A stretch of DNA of 53,292 nt from Gammaproteobacteria bacterium (GTDB taxonomy: Bacteria; Pseudomonadota; Gammaproteobacteria; Pseudomonadales; Azotimanducaceae). The stretch spans positions 1 through 53,292 of the forward strand of contig REEU01000118.1 of the NCBI GenBank assembly GCA_007694905.1. Direction: 5' to 3'. Below are positions 17,347-26,545 of the stretch, piece after piece. How positions within the stretch are numbered: position 1 is the stretch's first letter; each line of letters starts with the position of its first letter. The notes under the pieces were generated by a model. It was given only the letters and a program-made list of their open reading frames with translations. It ran no database searches and was not told where the DNA came from. Position numbers and translations under genes: made by a program.

Positions 17347-18378
17347 TCAGGACAGGCCTGACCCCGGCTCACGGCTCCCAGTGAACCAGGGCACTTCGCG
17401 CGCCTGATCGTCCACCTTGTCCGCTACGTCCAGCAGCAGCGCGAACAGCGCCATCCGCACCAGCACCCCGTTGTCCGTCTGCCGGAAGATGGCCAGATTG
17501 GGATTGCTGTTGAGATCGTCATCGAGCTCCCGCGCCTCGCTGCGCGAGTCCCGGGGCAGGGGATGCATGATGACGGTACTCGGTGCACAGAAGCTGGTGT
17601 AGATGTCCTGATTGATGCGGAACAGACCGCGATAGCGGTCCGCTTCCTCCTGGGAGGGGAAGCGCTCCTCCTGGGTCCGGGTGACATAGAGAATGTCCAC
17701 CCCGCGTACCCCCTCCTCGAGCTGATGCACCCGCTCCACGCCGTGGCCCGACGCTTCCAGCGCGGCCACGTAGTCTTCCGGTAAGGACAGTTCCGGCGGA
17801 CTCACCAGTCTGAACGTCACGCCTTCGAACAGTCCGATCAGCTTCACCAGCGAGTGGACGGCGCGTCCATAGCGCAGGTCACCCACCAGGGCGATGCGCA
17901 GTCCGTCCACGCCGCGATCGCGGGCGGCCAGTTCGCGGCGGATCGTGTAAAGATCGAGCAGCGCTTGAGACGGATGCTCGTTGGGTCCATCGCCGCCGTT
18001 GATCACCGGCACCCGGCTGGCGGCCGCGAACTCGGCCACAGACCCGGGGGAAGGGTGGCGCATCACGATGACATCGCTGTAGCCGGACAGCACTCGGGCC
18101 GTATCGTAGAGGGATTCGCCCTTGGTCAACGACGAGGCCTTGATTTCAGTGGTTTCCCGCACCTCTCCGCCGAGCAGGTTGAAGGCGCAGCCGAAGCTGA
18201 TGCGGGTACGCGTACTCGCTTCAAAGAACATGTTGCCGAGGATGGCGCCCTCGAGGACCCGGGTGATCCGCCGCCGCTCGGCATAGGGCCGCATACGGTC
18301 GGCCACCTCAAAAATGCGCTCGATATCGGACCTTGCGAACTGATCCACGGAGAGAATGTGCTGGCCGATGAAATCCAT
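17347..18378 (-). CDS. pyrB: Aspartate carbamoyltransferase
   Basis: A 343-residue transcarbamylase that makes N-carbamoyl-aspartate in pyrimidine synthesis. The carbamoyl-phosphate motif is FFEASTRTR at residues 51-59. INGGDGPNEHPSQALLDLYT carries the HPSQ motif and its DG-x-x-EHPSQ context identifies ATCase rather than ornithine carbamoyltransferase. LVGDLRYGRAVHSLVKL and MHPLPR are further conserved blocks. It is about 30 residues longer than the E. coli catalytic chain, the extra being mainly C-terminal. No pyrI or pyrC is adjacent. TGGAG precedes the ATG. The leader predicted from the promoter is too short for a pyrBI-type attenuator. Confidence 0.94.
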   Translation of the reverse strand: MDFIGQHILSVDQFARSDIERIFEVADRMRPYAERRRITRVLEGAILGNMFFEASTRTRISFGCAFNLLGGEVRETTEIKASSLTKGESLYDTARVLSGYSDVIVMRHPSPGSVAEFAAASRVPVINGGDGPNEHPSQALLDLYTIRRELAARDRGVDGLRIALVGDLRYGRAVHSLVKLIGLFEGVTFRLVSPPELSLPEDYVAALEASGHGVERVHQLEEGVRGVDILYVTRTQEERFPSQEEADRYRGLFRINQDIYTSFCAPSTVIMHPLPRDSRSEARELDDDLNSNPNLAIFRQTDNGVLVRMALFALLLDVADKVDDQAREVPWFTGSREPGSGLS

Positions 18379-18405
18379 GAATCACTCCAGGATTGAGGCT
18401 GCGCG

Positions 18406-18435
18406 ACCATAAGGCCAGGCATCAGGGCATGGCAA
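18406..18435 (-). promoter_or_regulatory. Candidate pyrB promoter
   Basis: On the minus strand TTGCCA (18435-18430, 5 of 6 consensus) and TATGGT (18411-18406, 4 of 6) are 18 bp apart. The start point would be near 18399, giving a leader of only about 20 nt that already contains the ribosome binding site. Confidence 0.42.
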
Positions 18436-18886
18436 GCTTCGTTTCGCTAAGGAAGTGCTGATGTGGGCAACGACACTCCACTCGGGTTCTGACTTTGTTT
18501 CCAACTGACATGGGTTATCACCTTATGATCGTCTCCCGCCCCCATCGATTCCCTCGATAAGCCACGCCAAGCCTGCCTTGCAGCCCATTGAAAAACTATT
18601 TCATTATTGTTTCAAAGAGGTTGGAATGCCCTTCGCTTTCATCTAACCTACATCTCAGCGGCCAAAAGCCTAACCCAATCAAGCAAAGGCTCAACCGCAA
18701 CATGTCTTGGAAGGCCTCGAGGAGCATAGCTGACCTCCGCGTACCGCGAACGGTGCGTACAGCCTTCCTTTATCCTTTGTAAAGCTGCGAACCAACGTGA
18801 AAACAGGGGAAATCAGGACGCCACGTATGCGTCCTGCCCTCTAGTCGATCGGGGGTTCACGGCGTGTACGGATGGGGAAACACGTC
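18436..18886. other. Long non-coding gap before the TonB receptor, with an inverted repeat
   Basis: About 450 bp without a supportable gene. It includes an AT-rich stretch at roughly 18580-18680, unlike the GC-rich surroundings. A perfect 8-bp inverted repeat, CAGGACGC (18814-18821) and GCGTCCTG (18829-18836) with a 7-nt spacer, lies about 50 nt before the receptor start and could be an operator or a leader hairpin. I could not find a convincing promoter or a Fur box. A 64-codon open frame at 18588-18782 has no coding character. Confidence 0.45.
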
Positions 18887-21800
18887 ATGTCGAACAGAAA
18901 GCTCGCACATGCGGTGCATCTCGCACTGTTTGCCTCGGGTGCTGGTCTCATGGGTGCAGCACACGCCCAGCAGGCTCCGCAGGCGGCCATCGAGGAAGTG
19001 GTGGTCACCGGTACCCGGATCCAGAACGCGAACCTGGTCGCCAGTAGCCCGGTTACGCAGATCGACGGGGAAGATTTCAAGTTCTCCGGCACTACGCGAG
19101 TAGAGGACCTGCTCAACACCTACCCGCAGATGGCGCCGTCCTTTGACTCCTTCACCGTCAACCCCACCACTGGTTTCGCGACGGCAGACCTTCGTGGCCT
19201 GGGATCGAACCGGACGCTGGTGCTGGTCAATGGCAGGCGACTCCCGCCGGGCGGAATCCGCTCCGAGGCCCGCGACCTGAACCAGATTCCGGCTGCCATG
19301 ATCCAGCGGGTCGAGGTGCTCACCGGCGGTGCATCGGTGGTCTACGGCTCCGACGCCGTGGCCGGGGTGGTGAACTTCATCCTCGACGATCAGTTCGAGG
19401 GCATCAGCCTCGACGTCGGCTATTCCGGTTACCAGCACAACAATGGCAACAGCTTCATGCGCGGCCTGCAGGAAGAGGCTGGCTTCGACTTCCCGACGGG
19501 CAGCGGCATGGATGGCGACACCTACAACATCGATCTGGCCATCGGCAGCGCCTTTGCCGACGGTCGCGGCCACGCCATGGCTTATGTGACCTATCGGGAG
19601 AATGAAGAACTGCGGCAGGGCGCGCGCGACTACTCGTCCTGCGCATTGGATGCGACCGCTAGCGAATGCGGCGGTTCCTCCACCTCCCCGATTCCGAGCT
19701 TCTTCATCTCCAACCGCCGCTTCGTTGATGCCGCCGGCAACCCGGTCAACGCGTTGATGGATCCGCGGGAGGAGGGCGACGAGTCGGCTGTCGCGTTCGT
19801 GCCCCGCCTGGATGACGAAGGCGACCCGCTTCGGTTTGCGCAGAGCTACGGTTTCGCCAACATCCAGCCGGATGGGTCCTGGGCGGACGGGACGGCGCCG
19901 CTGTACAACTATGCACCGATCAACCACTACCAGCGTCCCGACAAGCGCTATACCTTCGGCGGCTCGATGCGCTACGACTTCTCGCCGCAGTTCCAGCCCT
20001 ACATCGAGACCATGTTCACGAATACCTCCACCTCGGTGCAGATTGCCGAGAGCGGCACCTTCTTCGTGAACGCACTGAGCCTCGACTGCGACAGCTTCGA
20101 ACTGGGTTCGGCCTGCATGGACCTGCCGGGGACCGGTAATGACGATATCGAAGTAGGACCTTTGGGCACCTTGCAGCAGGTGGGGGTGGACGCCGACGGC
20201 GAGCCGATTTTCCAGGAGGTCTTCCTCGACGACAGCCTGCCGCTGACCGTACAGGTCGGCAAGCGCAACAACGAAGGCGGCCCCCGGATCTCGAACATCG
20301 AAAGTGAGTCCTTCCGCTTCGTGGTGGGTGCCGAGGGTGAGATTGCCGAAAACTGGTTCTACGATGTTTCGCTGCTGTACGGGCGCAACACGTCCAACGA
20401 AACCAACCAGAACGACTTCCTCACGGCACGCATCGGAGCCGCTCTGCTCAACTGCGAGGGCAATACGGCCGATCCGTCCTGCTACAACGTCTGGGAGCCG
20501 GGCGGCGTAACGCCGGAAGCCGCAGCCCTGTTGGGCGGCATTGGTGCCCGCCAGGGCACCACCGAACTCACCAACATTCTCGCCTACGTCACCGGCACCA
20601 CGGATTTCCGCGTGCCCATGGCGAACGACCCAGTGTCGGTGGTCTTCGGGATCGAGTACCGGGAGGACAAGTTCTCGGTGCGTTCCGACACCAATATGGC
20701 GGAAGGCGCATTCACCGGTCTCGGTGGCCCGCGTCCATCCATCGAAGGCGACTTCAACGCCCGCGAGTTCTTCATCGAGGTGGGCGTACCGCTCGTGCAG
20801 GACCAGGGGCTGCTGCAGAACCTTGGCCTCGACCTCGGCTATCGCCGTTCGCATTACAACACGTCCGGTGGCGTGAACAGCTTCAAAGTCGGGGGTACCG
20901 CAGACATCGGCGACAACCTGCGGCTGCGGGGCGGCTTCAACCGCGCCATTCGGGCTGCCAATGTGAACGAACTTTTCGCTCAGCAGCAGATCGCGTTGTG
21001 GAGTGGTGACGATCCCTGTGCGGGTGACGAGCCGGAATTCACGGTAGCCCAGTGCCAGAACACCGGCCTGGATTCCTCCCTTTACGGACTGGTGGACGCG
21101 AGCCCGGCTGCCCAGTACAACGAGTTCATCGGCGGCAACGCGGACCTCGACCCGGAATCGGCCGACACCTGGACCTTCGGTGTCATTGCCACACCGCTCG
21201 ACGGTCTCACGGTAAGCGTCGATTTCTTCGACATCGACATCACTGACCGTATCGGCACCATCGGCGCCGAGACCCAGCTGCGCTTCTGCGGCCTGACCGG
21301 CGACCCCTTCCTCTGCGACAACATTCGTCGTAGCGGCGGCGGCGACCTGTGGCTGGGCAGCGACCCGGACACTTCCGGTCTGGTGTTCAACCAGAACGCG
21401 AACTTTGGTGACCTGAACAACCGTGGTCTCGACTTCCAGGTGATGTACAACTGGGACATGGCGGGCGGTCTGTGGAGTGCGAACTTCAACGGCACCTACG
21501 TTCTCAAGGCGGAGCAGGCCCCGCTGCCCGGTGTGAACGACGATGCCACGTTCGACTGCGCCGGGCGGATCAACACCTCCTGCCAGACGCCTGAGTGGCG
21601 GCACACGGCCCGGGTCAGCTACTCCCGCGACAAGTTCACGGGTTCGCTGCGCTGGCGCTACATCGGTGAGATGGACTACAAGACCACTGCCGGTGATCTT
21701 GCCACCACCGACCTGCGTCTCGTTGATAATGGCAACAAGTTGGATGCGTGGAACTACTTCGATCTGACCGCTGCTTACGAATTCAACGAGAACGTCAACA

Positions 21801-21937
21801 TCACCGCAGGTATCAACAACGTGTTCGACAAGACCCCGCCGATCGTGGGTTCCACCCTGGCGTTCAATGCGAACTCGCCTCAGGGTTACGATCAGCTCGG
21901 TCGCTTCATCCACACGCGGCTCAGCTTCCAGTTCTGA
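18887..21937 (+). CDS. TonB-dependent outer-membrane receptor
   Basis: A receptor of about 1,016 residues that would import a ligand through the outer membrane using TonB energy. A signal peptide (MSNRKLAHAVHLALFASGAG, then LMGAAHA) is followed by the TonB box region IEEVVVTGTRI. The plug domain has LRGLGSNRTLVLVNGRRLPP, QRVEVLTGGASVVYGSDAVA and GVVNFIL. The barrel ends in an aromatic residue (LSFQF), as is normal for outer-membrane barrels. I prefer ATG 18887, with GGGGAAA upstream; an in-frame ATG at 18872 adds five residues. Several Cys pairs in long loops (for example CDSFELGSAC) suggest disulfides. The ligand is unknown. The downstream convergent TPR/2OG oxygenase is a common neighbour of such receptors in my recollection. 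Confidence 0.93.
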   Translation: MSNRKLAHAVHLALFASGAGLMGAAHAQQAPQAAIEEVVVTGTRIQNANLVASSPVTQIDGEDFKFSGTTRVEDLLNTYPQMAPSFDSFTVNPTTGFATADLRGLGSNRTLVLVNGRRLPPGGIRSEARDLNQIPAAMIQRVEVLTGGASVVYGSDAVAGVVNFILDDQFEGISLDVGYSGYQHNNGNSFMRGLQEEAGFDFPTGSGMDGDTYNIDLAIGSAFADGRGHAMAYVTYRENEELRQGARDYSSCALDATASECGGSSTSPIPSFFISNRRFVDAAGNPVNALMDPREEGDESAVAFVPRLDDEGDPLRFAQSYGFANIQPDGSWADGTAPLYNYAPINHYQRPDKRYTFGGSMRYDFSPQFQPYIETMFTNTSTSVQIAESGTFFVNALSLDCDSFELGSACMDLPGTGNDDIEVGPLGTLQQVGVDADGEPIFQEVFLDDSLPLTVQVGKRNNEGGPRISNIESESFRFVVGAEGEIAENWFYDVSLLYGRNTSNETNQNDFLTARIGAALLNCEGNTADPSCYNVWEPGGVTPEAAALLGGIGARQGTTELTNILAYVTGTTDFRVPMANDPVSVVFGIEYREDKFSVRSDTNMAEGAFTGLGGPRPSIEGDFNAREFFIEVGVPLVQDQGLLQNLGLDLGYRRSHYNTSGGVNSFKVGGTADIGDNLRLRGGFNRAIRAANVNELFAQQQIALWSGDDPCAGDEPEFTVAQCQNTGLDSSLYGLVDASPAAQYNEFIGGNADLDPESADTWTFGVIATPLDGLTVSVDFFDIDITDRIGTIGAETQLRFCGLTGDPFLCDNIRRSGGGDLWLGSDPDTSGLVFNQNANFGDLNNRGLDFQVMYNWDMAGGLWSANFNGTYVLKAEQAPLPGVNDDATFDCAGRINTSCQTPEWRHTARVSYSRDKFTGSLRWRYIGEMDYKTTAGDLATTDLRLVDNGNKLDAWNYFDLTAAYEFNENVNITAGINNVFDKTPPIVGSTLAFNANSPQGYDQLGRFIHTRLSFQF

Positions 21938-21962
21938 AGCAGCACGAGTCGTAGCACCATCC

Positions 21963-21996
21963 ACGCGGCGGGCCACAGTGCCCGCCGCGTTCATTT
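21963..21996 (+). terminator. Rho-independent terminator after the TonB receptor gene
   Basis: An 11-bp perfect stem (ACGCGGCGGGC at 21963-21973, GCCCGCCGCGT at 21980-21990) with a 6-nt loop is followed by TCATTT. It starts 26 nt after the receptor stop and lies between convergent genes. The T-tract is short but the stem is very strong. Confidence 0.75.
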
Positions 21997-22009
21997 AAGG
22001 CCGGGAAAA

Positions 22010-23410
22010 TCAGTCCGGAACGACGTCGAAGGCCACGGTCAGCCGTGGCTCGCTGCCTCCGAACGGGCGCGTGCCGTGCCACATGTAGGACGGGAACAGC
22101 ACCACGGTTCCGGGTTCCGGTTGCACCATGTGCTCGGCCTCGAGCACCGGCTGCGTCGGCATGCCCGGCTCACCGAACTGAATCCAGCCCGCCCGATCCG
22201 ACGATGGCTCGGTCACGGTCACAGGCAGGGCGATGTAGCACGCGGACGAAATCCAGCCGTCCGGATGCACGTGATTGGCATGAAAGCCACCCGGTGTCAG
22301 CCGTACGGACCAGATCCCGTGAATGCGCCAGCGGCCCGTGTTGCGTGACCGCAAGGGATCCTCGCCGGAGCCGAGATGAACGAGATGGGCGTCAATCGCC
22401 TCCGCCAGTGCCTCTTCCAGAGCCTGGATCGCCGGTGCCTCGGCGCGGGTGACGTCCGCCACCTGGCTGCCATGGCGAACCGACTGACCGAACGGATGGG
22501 TCTGGAAGGGATGCAACGCCAGCAGCGCGGAGGCGAGATCCTGCAGATACGCGTCCAGATCCGGCCAGCCGGAGGGTGCGTTCAGGCGATAGCTCCGCAC
22601 CAGTGAAGCGTAGTCGTACAACCTTTCATGCCTGGCATCCCCGAGCAGACGCCAGGCGGTGTCGAGGAGTGCGAGAGCGCTCTGGTCCAGCGGGTGTGCT
22701 GCATGTAGCCGCGCGGCAACTTCGGCCGCCCGTGCCGCCGCCCCCGATGCCAGACAGGCATACGCTACGGCCGTGAGCGCGACCCGATCATCGCTGTGGC
22801 GGGCGAGCACTTGCTCAGCGAGGACAAGACCCTCTTCCGCGCGCCCGGTCATCACCGCGAGATGGGACGCCGAAATCAGCAGGGGTGCCGCATCCGGCCA
22901 GCGGGAGAGCGCGCGCCTCAGCGCCTCCAGGGCGGCATCGAGGTCTCCGGTGTATTCGAGGATGCGGGCGCGCAGCAGGTGCAGACCAGGTGCGTTCGGT
23001 GTTCTTGCGATGGCCTGATCCACCGCTGCCAGCGCGGCGTCGCGATCGCCACTGCGCATCCAGCGCAACTGCGCGAGTTCATGGTGGGCGCTCGCCAGTT
23101 CCGGCTTGCGCCGCAGCGCCTGCAGATAGTGCGATTCGGCATCGTCGAGACGTCCGAGTTGCAGCAGGCTGCGGGCCAGGGCGAGCCAGGTCTCCGCCGC
23201 ATCCACCCCCTTGGCCAGCGCCTGCTGCAGGTGTTTCACCGCATCCGGATGGCGGCCGGCATCGCCGAGCGCGGCACCGAGATTGTGTTCCGCCACGCCG
23301 CTGCGCGGAAACGCGGTCGCTGCCTGCCGGTAACAGCGGATGGCGTCATCGAGGCGACCCGCGGCCTTCAACGCCTGGGCCTGCTGCGTCAGGCTCTTGA
23401 GGTCAGTCAT
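22010..23410 (-). CDS. TPR protein with C-terminal 2OG-Fe(II) oxygenase domain
   Basis: A 466-residue two-part protein. Residues about 1-270 are tetratricopeptide repeats, seen as repeated AxxxLGxAxxxxGRxxxAxxxxxxAL patterns (for example VAEHNLGAALGDAGRHPDAV and WLALARSLLQLGRLDDAES). The C-terminal 130 residues look like the putative 2OG-Fe(II) oxygenase family PF13759: WSVRLTPGGFHANHVHPDGW provides His and Asp ligands, and MWHGTRPF a later His, then Arg in EPRLTVAFDV. It may hydroxylate a protein or small molecule bound through the TPRs. Its start overlaps the stop of the methyltransferase gene (ATGACTGA), so it is the third gene of an operon. Substrate unknown. Confidence 0.85.
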   Translation of the reverse strand: MTDLKSLTQQAQALKAAGRLDDAIRCYRQAATAFPRSGVAEHNLGAALGDAGRHPDAVKHLQQALAKGVDAAETWLALARSLLQLGRLDDAESHYLQALRRKPELASAHHELAQLRWMRSGDRDAALAAVDQAIARTPNAPGLHLLRARILEYTGDLDAALEALRRALSRWPDAAPLLISASHLAVMTGRAEEGLVLAEQVLARHSDDRVALTAVAYACLASGAAARAAEVAARLHAAHPLDQSALALLDTAWRLLGDARHERLYDYASLVRSYRLNAPSGWPDLDAYLQDLASALLALHPFQTHPFGQSVRHGSQVADVTRAEAPAIQALEEALAEAIDAHLVHLGSGEDPLRSRNTGRWRIHGIWSVRLTPGGFHANHVHPDGWISSACYIALPVTVTEPSSDRAGWIQFGEPGMPTQPVLEAEHMVQPEPGTVVLFPSYMWHGTRPFGGSEPRLTVAFDVVPD

Positions 23411-24365
23411 GGTCCGCCGTCACCGCCGGCTTCGTGCCTGCGATGCGCCACCCGACCAGATTGCTGCCAGCGTGCACCTGCGGTTCACGCTGCAGCCCCG
23501 TGAACCCCAGTGCGCTGAAGCGCTGCATCATTGCGGTGACATCATCGGCGGACAACGCGTGCCCGGCCAGGGCCTCGAGGCGCTGCACCGATGCCTGCAG
23601 CTCGCTCTCCACTTTCTCGATCTCACTTGCGACATCGGCCGCGGACAGCGTCCGGCGCAGGTCCCAGAGCTGGGTCAGCGCATCGAGCGTCACGTGCAGG
23701 ATCAGGGGCGAGCCAGCCTGCTTCATGGCGGCGTGCAGGCGCGCGGCAGCCCCATTCATGGCCGCAGCAGCGGTCTCGGCGGCGGCGGGTGATTCGCGCT
23801 CCGCCGCCAGCAGTCGACGCAGCTGCTGGTAGACACGGGTGTCCCGCAGCACCAGTTCGGCATGGCCGAGGGACTCGCGGGCATTGGCCACCAGCACCGA
23901 GTCGACGTGATGCAAGATGAACTGCATGCGACCACCGGGCCGCAGCACGCGCTGCAGTTCCGTTAATGCAGGCTCGAGCGCCATGTACTCCAGGGCGTAC
24001 TGGCCGCTGACAGCATCGAAGCTGGCATCAGCGAAGGGCAGGGTCTCGGTGGCCACGCCACCGTGGAAGACGATGCCGGCAAAACGCCTGCGCCCGTCCC
24101 GAACGTCCCGGGCAGGATCGATGGGGGCGAGATCCGTGCCATGAATCTCCCAACTCCGGTGCAGTCGAGTGGCGAGTTCTCTGGCGATCAGCGGGATCGC
24201 CCCGTTGCCGGTGCCCACATCGAGCAGCGCGGCGCCGTCCGGGAGAGGTTCGAAGAACGCCTCCCAGGCCTGCCGCACCTCCTGATCGTAGCTGCCGTCG
24301 GGTCCGGTGGGGCAGGTGGCGAGGCCACCTGCGCGATAGTAACTCTCCCAGTGCGAAACGCTCAT
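23403..24365 (-). CDS. Class I SAM-dependent methyltransferase
   Basis: A 320-residue protein. AALLDVGTGNGAIPLIAREL is motif I of Rossmann-fold methyltransferases, followed by EIHGTDLAPIDPARD (acidic residue binding the SAM ribose), ADASFDAVSGQYALEYM and LQRVLRPGGRMQFILHH. A C-terminal part of about 150 residues has Ala-rich helices and may form a lid or dimerisation region. The target is not known. It overlaps the genes on both sides (4 nt with the secreted protein gene upstream, 8 nt with the TPR/oxygenase gene downstream), so the three products are probably made together. Confidence 0.88.
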   Translation of the reverse strand: MSVSHWESYYRAGGLATCPTGPDGSYDQEVRQAWEAFFEPLPDGAALLDVGTGNGAIPLIARELATRLHRSWEIHGTDLAPIDPARDVRDGRRRFAGIVFHGGVATETLPFADASFDAVSGQYALEYMALEPALTELQRVLRPGGRMQFILHHVDSVLVANARESLGHAELVLRDTRVYQQLRRLLAAERESPAAAETAAAAMNGAAARLHAAMKQAGSPLILHVTLDALTQLWDLRRTLSAADVASEIEKVESELQASVQRLEALAGHALSADDVTAMMQRFSALGFTGLQREPQVHAGSNLVGWRIAGTKPAVTADHD

Positions 24366-24811
24366 TCTTCGATGCGCTGGACCAGCACGGAACGCCCGGC
24401 CTCCGGAACTTCCATGCTGTGAAATCCGGCCCGGTTCCTGCGGATGACCACTTCCGGCCGCTCAGCTTCGTACATCAGCCGGCTCGGTCTTCGCTGCTGC
24501 CAGACCTGGCCGTTCTCCAGTCGAAACACGGTCTGCCCGGTCCAGCCCCGGAAGGTACCGGCAATGCGGGACCGGATCTCGCTGGAATCCTCCGGGGGGC
24601 GTTGCTCAGCGTCGAACTCTGCCGCCGCGCCGGCGATGAAGCCCTGCAGCCAGAGGTAGAGCGCTTCGCGCTCACCTGTTGACAGCCGCTCGATGCCGGT
24701 GCTTTCACGCTCCGCTGCGGTCATCCACTCGTCCCAGGCGTCCGCCCTGGCCTGAGTCATCCCCAGCGCGAGCAGCACAGAAAGTAGAAGGACGCGTTCG
24801 AACATGTTCAT
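24362..24811 (-). CDS. Small exported protein of unknown function
   Basis: A 149-residue protein that I do not recognise. The N-terminus ([20 protein letters not shown], then ARADAWDEW) is a clear signal peptide with cleavage likely after ARA or ADA. The mature part has [20 protein letters not shown] near the middle and [20 protein letters not shown] near the end; the latter resembles short beta-rich segments of small secreted proteins. I use ATG 24811, preceded by GGAAGATTGAGAAG; the upstream open frame to 25015 runs over the gspE start and shows no coding pattern. It is the first gene of the operon with the methyltransferase and the TPR/oxygenase. Confidence 0.7.
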   Translation of the reverse strand: MNMFERVLLLSVLLALGMTQARADAWDEWMTAAERESTGIERLSTGEREALYLWLQGFIAGAAAEFDAEQRPPEDSSEIRSRIAGTFRGWTGQTVFRLENGQVWQQRRPSRLMYEAERPEVVIRRNRAGFHSMEVPEAGRSVLVQRIEE

Positions 24812-24905
24812 CTTCTCAATCTTCCTTACTGCGGGTCTTGGTATCGGGGCGCGTGCAGCACTCTGGAGCGTGCTGACAGCGGCCCCCAGGCATCGGAAAC
24901 AGCCG

Positions 24906-24924
24906 GGGGCAACGCGGTTGCCCC
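24906..24924. promoter_or_regulatory. Inverted repeat in the gspE upstream gap
   Basis: GGGGCAAC (24906-24913) and GTTGCCCC (24917-24924) form a perfect 8-bp inverted repeat with a 3-nt spacer. It lies between the divergent exported-protein gene and gspE, and a TATGAT hexamer follows at 24938-24943. A repressor site or hairpin is possible; no protein can be named. Confidence 0.35.
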
Positions 24925-24974
24925 GGCCCCGCGCTGCTATGATGCATGGCAGAGAAGCGTTAAACGAGTGCAGC

Positions 24975-26540
24975 ATGGCCATCGTCGTTCCAACCGAGTC
25001 AGACACCGACTCCATCCTCGAGGAGGGTGATCAGCTCGCCGCGGTGTCCGCGCCCCTCAGGCGCTTGCCGTTCGCCTTTGCCCGCCGCCACGGCGTCGTG
25101 CTGCTCGAAGCCCAGGAGACCGGAGCAGACGGCATGGCCGGACGGCGCGCCGCCTGTCGTCCGGACGCCCGGCCGCTGGCATTGGCGGAAGCCCGGCGCA
25201 TGGCCGGGTGTTCGCTGGCCTGGGAGGTTCTCGAAGCCGCCGATTTCGAGGCGCTGCTGGAACGCAGTTACGCGCGTGACTCCTCCGAGGCACGGCAGAT
25301 GGTGGAGGATCTCGGCGACGAGCTCGACCTGGCCAGCCTCGCGGATCAGGTTCCGGAGACAGAGGATCTGCTCGAGCAGGAGGATGACGCGCCCATCATC
25401 CGGCTGATCAACGCCATTCTGGCGGAAGCGATCAAGGAAGGCGCGTCGGACATCCACATCGAGACCTTCGAGCGGGAGCTGATCGTGCGCTTTCGGGTGG
25501 ACGGCATCCTGCGCGAGATCGTGCGCCCGAAGCGGGTACTGGCGCCCCTGCTGGTGTCGCGGATCAAGGTCATGGCCCGCCTGGACATCGCGGAGAAACG
25601 CATACCCCAAGACGGGCGTATCACGTTGCGGATCGCCGGACGTGAAGTGGACGTGCGGGTGTCGACACTGCCCTCCGCGGCGGGCGAGCGGGTCGTGCTG
25701 CGCCTGCTGGACAAGCAGGCCGGGCGCCTGGACCTGACCCACCTGGGTATGCCCGACCATGGCCTGCATGCCATGCGGGAAATTCTCGCGCGTCCCCACG
25801 GCATCGTCCTGGTCACTGGCCCCACCGGCTCCGGTAAGACGACGACGCTGTACGCGAGCCTCGGCGAGATCCGCAGCAGCGAGCTCAACATCATGACCGT
25901 CGAGGACCCCATCGAGTACAACCTGCCGGGCATTGGTCAGACCCAGGTTCACACCAAGGCAGGCATGAGTTTCGCCCGGGGCCTACGCGCCATCCTGAGG
26001 CAGGATCCGGACGTGGTGATGGTCGGGGAGATCCGTGATCTGGAGACGGCGGAGATCGCCATCCAGGCGGCCCTGACCGGACATCTGGTGTTGTCGACGC
26101 TGCACACCAACACCGCGATCGGTGCTGTCACCCGGCTGCACGACATCGGCATCGAACCCTACCTGCTGTCCTCCAGCATGCTGGCGCTGATGGCACAGCG
26201 GCTGGTGCGGGTGCTGTGCACCGAGTGCCGTGAGTCCTACCAGGCCAGCGATGCGGAGTGCGAGGTGCTCGGCGTGGATGCGGCCGATGCGCCGACCCTG
26301 TATGCCCCCGTGGGCTGCGATCACTGTGCTCAAAGCGGCTACCGGGGCCGGACCGGCATCTACGAGATCATCCAGATTGACGAAGAACTGCGGGACATGA
26401 TTCACCGCAACGCTTCGGAACACGAGATGGAGCGTTACGCCCACGCGCGTGCACCGAACCTGTCTCAGGATGGGCGCACGAAGGTGCTTGCCGGTGTGAC
26501 CAGCGTTCAGGAGCTGTTCCGCGTGACCCGCGAGGACTGA
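24975..26540 (+). CDS. gspE: Type II secretion ATPase GspE
   Basis: A 521-residue cytoplasmic secretion ATPase that powers the type II pseudopilus. Seen in order: an N-terminal domain ([18 protein letters not shown]), [20 protein letters not shown], Walker [16 protein letters not shown] at residues about 281-295, the Asp box [20 protein letters not shown], Walker [15 protein letters not shown], the His box [11 protein letters not shown], and a four-cysteine zinc module (CTEC and CDHC, from residue about 414). These are the standard GspE/PilB marks; the neighbours make it GspE. I take ATG 24975 because upstream codons look non-coding; ATGs at 24939 and 24942 are alternatives. gspF starts 5 nt after its stop. 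Confidence 0.94.
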   Translation: MAIVVPTESDTDSILEEGDQLAAVSAPLRRLPFAFARRHGVVLLEAQETGADGMAGRRAACRPDARPLALAEARRMAGCSLAWEVLEAADFEALLERSYARDSSEARQMVEDLGDELDLASLADQVPETEDLLEQEDDAPIIRLINAILAEAIKEGASDIHIETFERELIVRFRVDGILREIVRPKRVLAPLLVSRIKVMARLDIAEKRIPQDGRITLRIAGREVDVRVSTLPSAAGERVVLRLLDKQAGRLDLTHLGMPDHGLHAMREILARPHGIVLVTGPTGSGKTTTLYASLGEIRSSELNIMTVEDPIEYNLPGIGQTQVHTKAGMSFARGLRAILRQDPDVVMVGEIRDLETAEIAIQAALTGHLVLSTLHTNTAIGAVTRLHDIGIEPYLLSSSMLALMAQRLVRVLCTECRESYQASDAECEVLGVDAADAPTLYAPVGCDHCAQSGYRGRTGIYEIIQIDEELRDMIHRNASEHEMERYAHARAPNLSQDGRTKVLAGVTSVQELFRVTRED

Positions 26541-26545
26541 CGGTC

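Noticed and set aside
18588-18782. A 64-codon frame in the AT-rich gap before the TonB receptor
   Set aside because: No ribosome binding site, no coding-type third-position bias, no recognisable product.
18857-21994. A 1,045-codon open frame antisense to the TonB receptor gene
   Set aside because: It is a mirror of GC-rich coding sequence; the plus strand encodes a complete receptor with signal peptide, plug and barrel. The antisense product has no recognisable domain.
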